A DNA stretch of 5,027 nucleotides from Nitrospinota bacterium (GTDB taxonomy: Bacteria; Nitrospinota; Nitrospinia; UBA9942): contig JACRGN010000100.1 in the NCBI GenBank assembly GCA_016234205.1, positions 1 to 5,027 on the forward strand, in the 5' to 3' direction. Shown piece by piece: positions 4,142 through 5,027 of the stretch (positions are counted from its first letter, which is position 1; the number at the start of each line of letters is the position of its first letter). The notes under the pieces were generated by a model, which was not told the origin of the DNA, ran no database searches, and saw only the letters and a list, made by a program, of their open reading frames with translations. Position numbers and translations under genes: made by a program.

Positions 4142-5027
4142 TTAAGTTTTTGTTCTTCTCAGAAACTCCTCCCCTATCTTCCATATATCCCCGGCACCGA
4201 GTGTAATCACTATATCCCCCCGTCGTGCCTTTTTTGACAGATAGGGGGCTATCTCCTCTTTATTCCCTATAAAAACTACATCCCTGTGCCCATGCCCCTT
4301 GACACCATCGTAAATCAGCTGTGCATTTATTCCATCAATAGGCTTCTCGCCTGCAGGATATATATCAGTTATAATCAGAGAATCTGAATCATAAAAGGCA
4401 GTATAAAAATCTTTAAGCAGGTCTCTCGTCCTCGTATATCGGTGAGGCTGAAACACAGTTATCAGTCTTTTATCTTTCCATCCATCCCTTGCAGCCTTGA
4501 GTGTTGCCTTTATCTCAGAAGGATGATGACCATAATCATCAACTACCATTACACCATCTGCCTCCCCTTTTAGCTGGAATCTCCTCTGGACACCGCTGAA
4601 CTCCTCTAAACCCTTTCTTATAGAATCAAAATCAATATCCAGTTCATGACCGACTGCAATTGCTGCCATGGAATTATATACATTATGCATTCCGGGAATA
4701 TTGAGTTTAATCTCACCTAATACCTTCTGCCTTCTCAGGGCGGTAAAGCCGGTTGTCCTGCCTGAAAATGTTATATCCCTTGCACTATATTCCGCCTGAC
4801 TACTGAATCCGTAAGTAATAAATCGCTTCTCCACCTGCGGAATGATTGATTGGATATGCTCCTGGTCAAGGCAGAGGACTGAAGATCCATAAAATGGAAT
4901 CTTATTTATAAATTTTAAGAATGCCTTTTTAATTTCTTCCATATCGCCATAATGGTCAAGGTGCTCTGCATCTATTGTTGTAACTACTGCAATTGTCGGT
5001 GTAAGTCTTAGAAAAGAGCCGTCACTC
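4142..5027 (-). CDS. murC: UDP-N-acetylmuramate--L-alanine ligase, 5' end cut off by the window
   Basis: MurC adds L-Ala to UDP-MurNAc with ATP, the first peptide step of peptidoglycan synthesis in the cytoplasm. The frame is open to the window edge; 294 complete codons are visible, starting SDGSFLRLTP. MurC is usually about 460 residues, so roughly 165 are missing, including the UDP-binding domain and the ATP loop. In visible numbering the Mur-ligase motif TTIDAEHLDHYGD is at 16-28, GMHNVYNSMAAIA at 112-124, GVQRRF at 145-150, DDYGHHPSEI at 163-172, and FQPHRYTRTRD at 192-202; GDIVITLGAGDIW lies near the C-terminus. An internal Met at 4942 is not the start, because conserved MurC sequence continues upstream of it. 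Where many MurC proteins have TNI before the DH/EH motif, this one has TTI. It is the first gene in the window and lies 114 bp before murB. Confidence 0.98.
   Translation of the reverse strand, partial: SDGSFLRLTPTIAVVTTIDAEHLDHYGDMEEIKKAFLKFINKIPFYGSSVLCLDQEHIQSIIPQVEKRFITYGFSSQAEYSARDITFSGRTTGFTALRRQKVLGEIKLNIPGMHNVYNSMAAIAVGHELDIDFDSIRKGLEEFSGVQRRFQLKGEADGVMVVDDYGHHPSEIKATLKAARDGWKDKRLITVFQPHRYTRTRDLLKDFYTAFYDSDSLIITDIYPAGEKPIDGINAQLIYDGVKGHGHRDVVFIGNKEEIAPYLSKKARRGDIVITLGAGDIWKIGEEFLRRTKT

Noticed and set aside
4142..4942. murC starting at the internal ATG (4942)
   Set aside because: Conserved MurC sequence (SDGSFLRLTP...TIDAEHLDHYGD) continues in frame upstream to the window edge, so the gene is truncated by the window and does not start there.

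Overview
The window is a continuous stretch of a bacterial division and cell wall (dcw) cluster. Five genes all lie on the minus strand, in the transcription order murC (5' end cut off) - murB - ddl - ftsQ - ftsA (3' end cut off). Both truncations are caused by the window edges. The order is the classic one of diderm bacteria, in which murG normally precedes murC and ftsZ follows ftsA; neither is inside this window. The DNA is moderately A/T-rich, with A8-A9 runs inside three genes. The protein sequences have an environmental Nitrospirota / Desulfobacterota flavour, but that is an impression from memory. I cannot name the lineage from the sequence alone.

Layout from right to left, in the direction of transcription: murC C-terminal two thirds (5027-4142); a 114-bp spacer filled with a long inverted repeat; murB (4027-3104); a 58-bp spacer with a perfect 11-bp inverted repeat; ddl (3045-2128); a 69-bp spacer with a heptamer tandem array; ftsQ (2058-1129); a 72-bp spacer with a near-continuous hairpin; ftsA (1056 to the edge). 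I found no convincing gene on the plus strand and no RNA gene, CRISPR array, insertion sequence or canonical terminator.

The genes act in one process. MurC adds L-Ala to UDP-MurNAc, after MurB has made UDP-MurNAc by reduction. Ddl makes the D-Ala-D-Ala that ends the stem peptide. FtsQ is the single-pass membrane scaffold of the divisome. FtsA is the actin-like protein that tethers FtsZ to the membrane. Their grouping is expected and their motifs are almost all intact.

The unusual part lies between the genes. Every one of the four spacers is occupied almost completely by short direct repeats that face inverted copies of themselves, giving four potential hairpins. Two adjacent spacers share one repeat family (18 of 19 bases identical); the other two use different families. 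In three cases the repeats run into, or supply, the stop codon of the upstream gene. In front of ftsQ the array occupies the place where a ribosome binding site should be. Secondary curiosities are a dnaX-like A_AAA_AAG heptamer fused to a perfect Shine-Dalgarno sequence inside ftsQ, a Glu-to-Val change at a usual ATP-contact position in Ddl, and a TTG start for ftsA.
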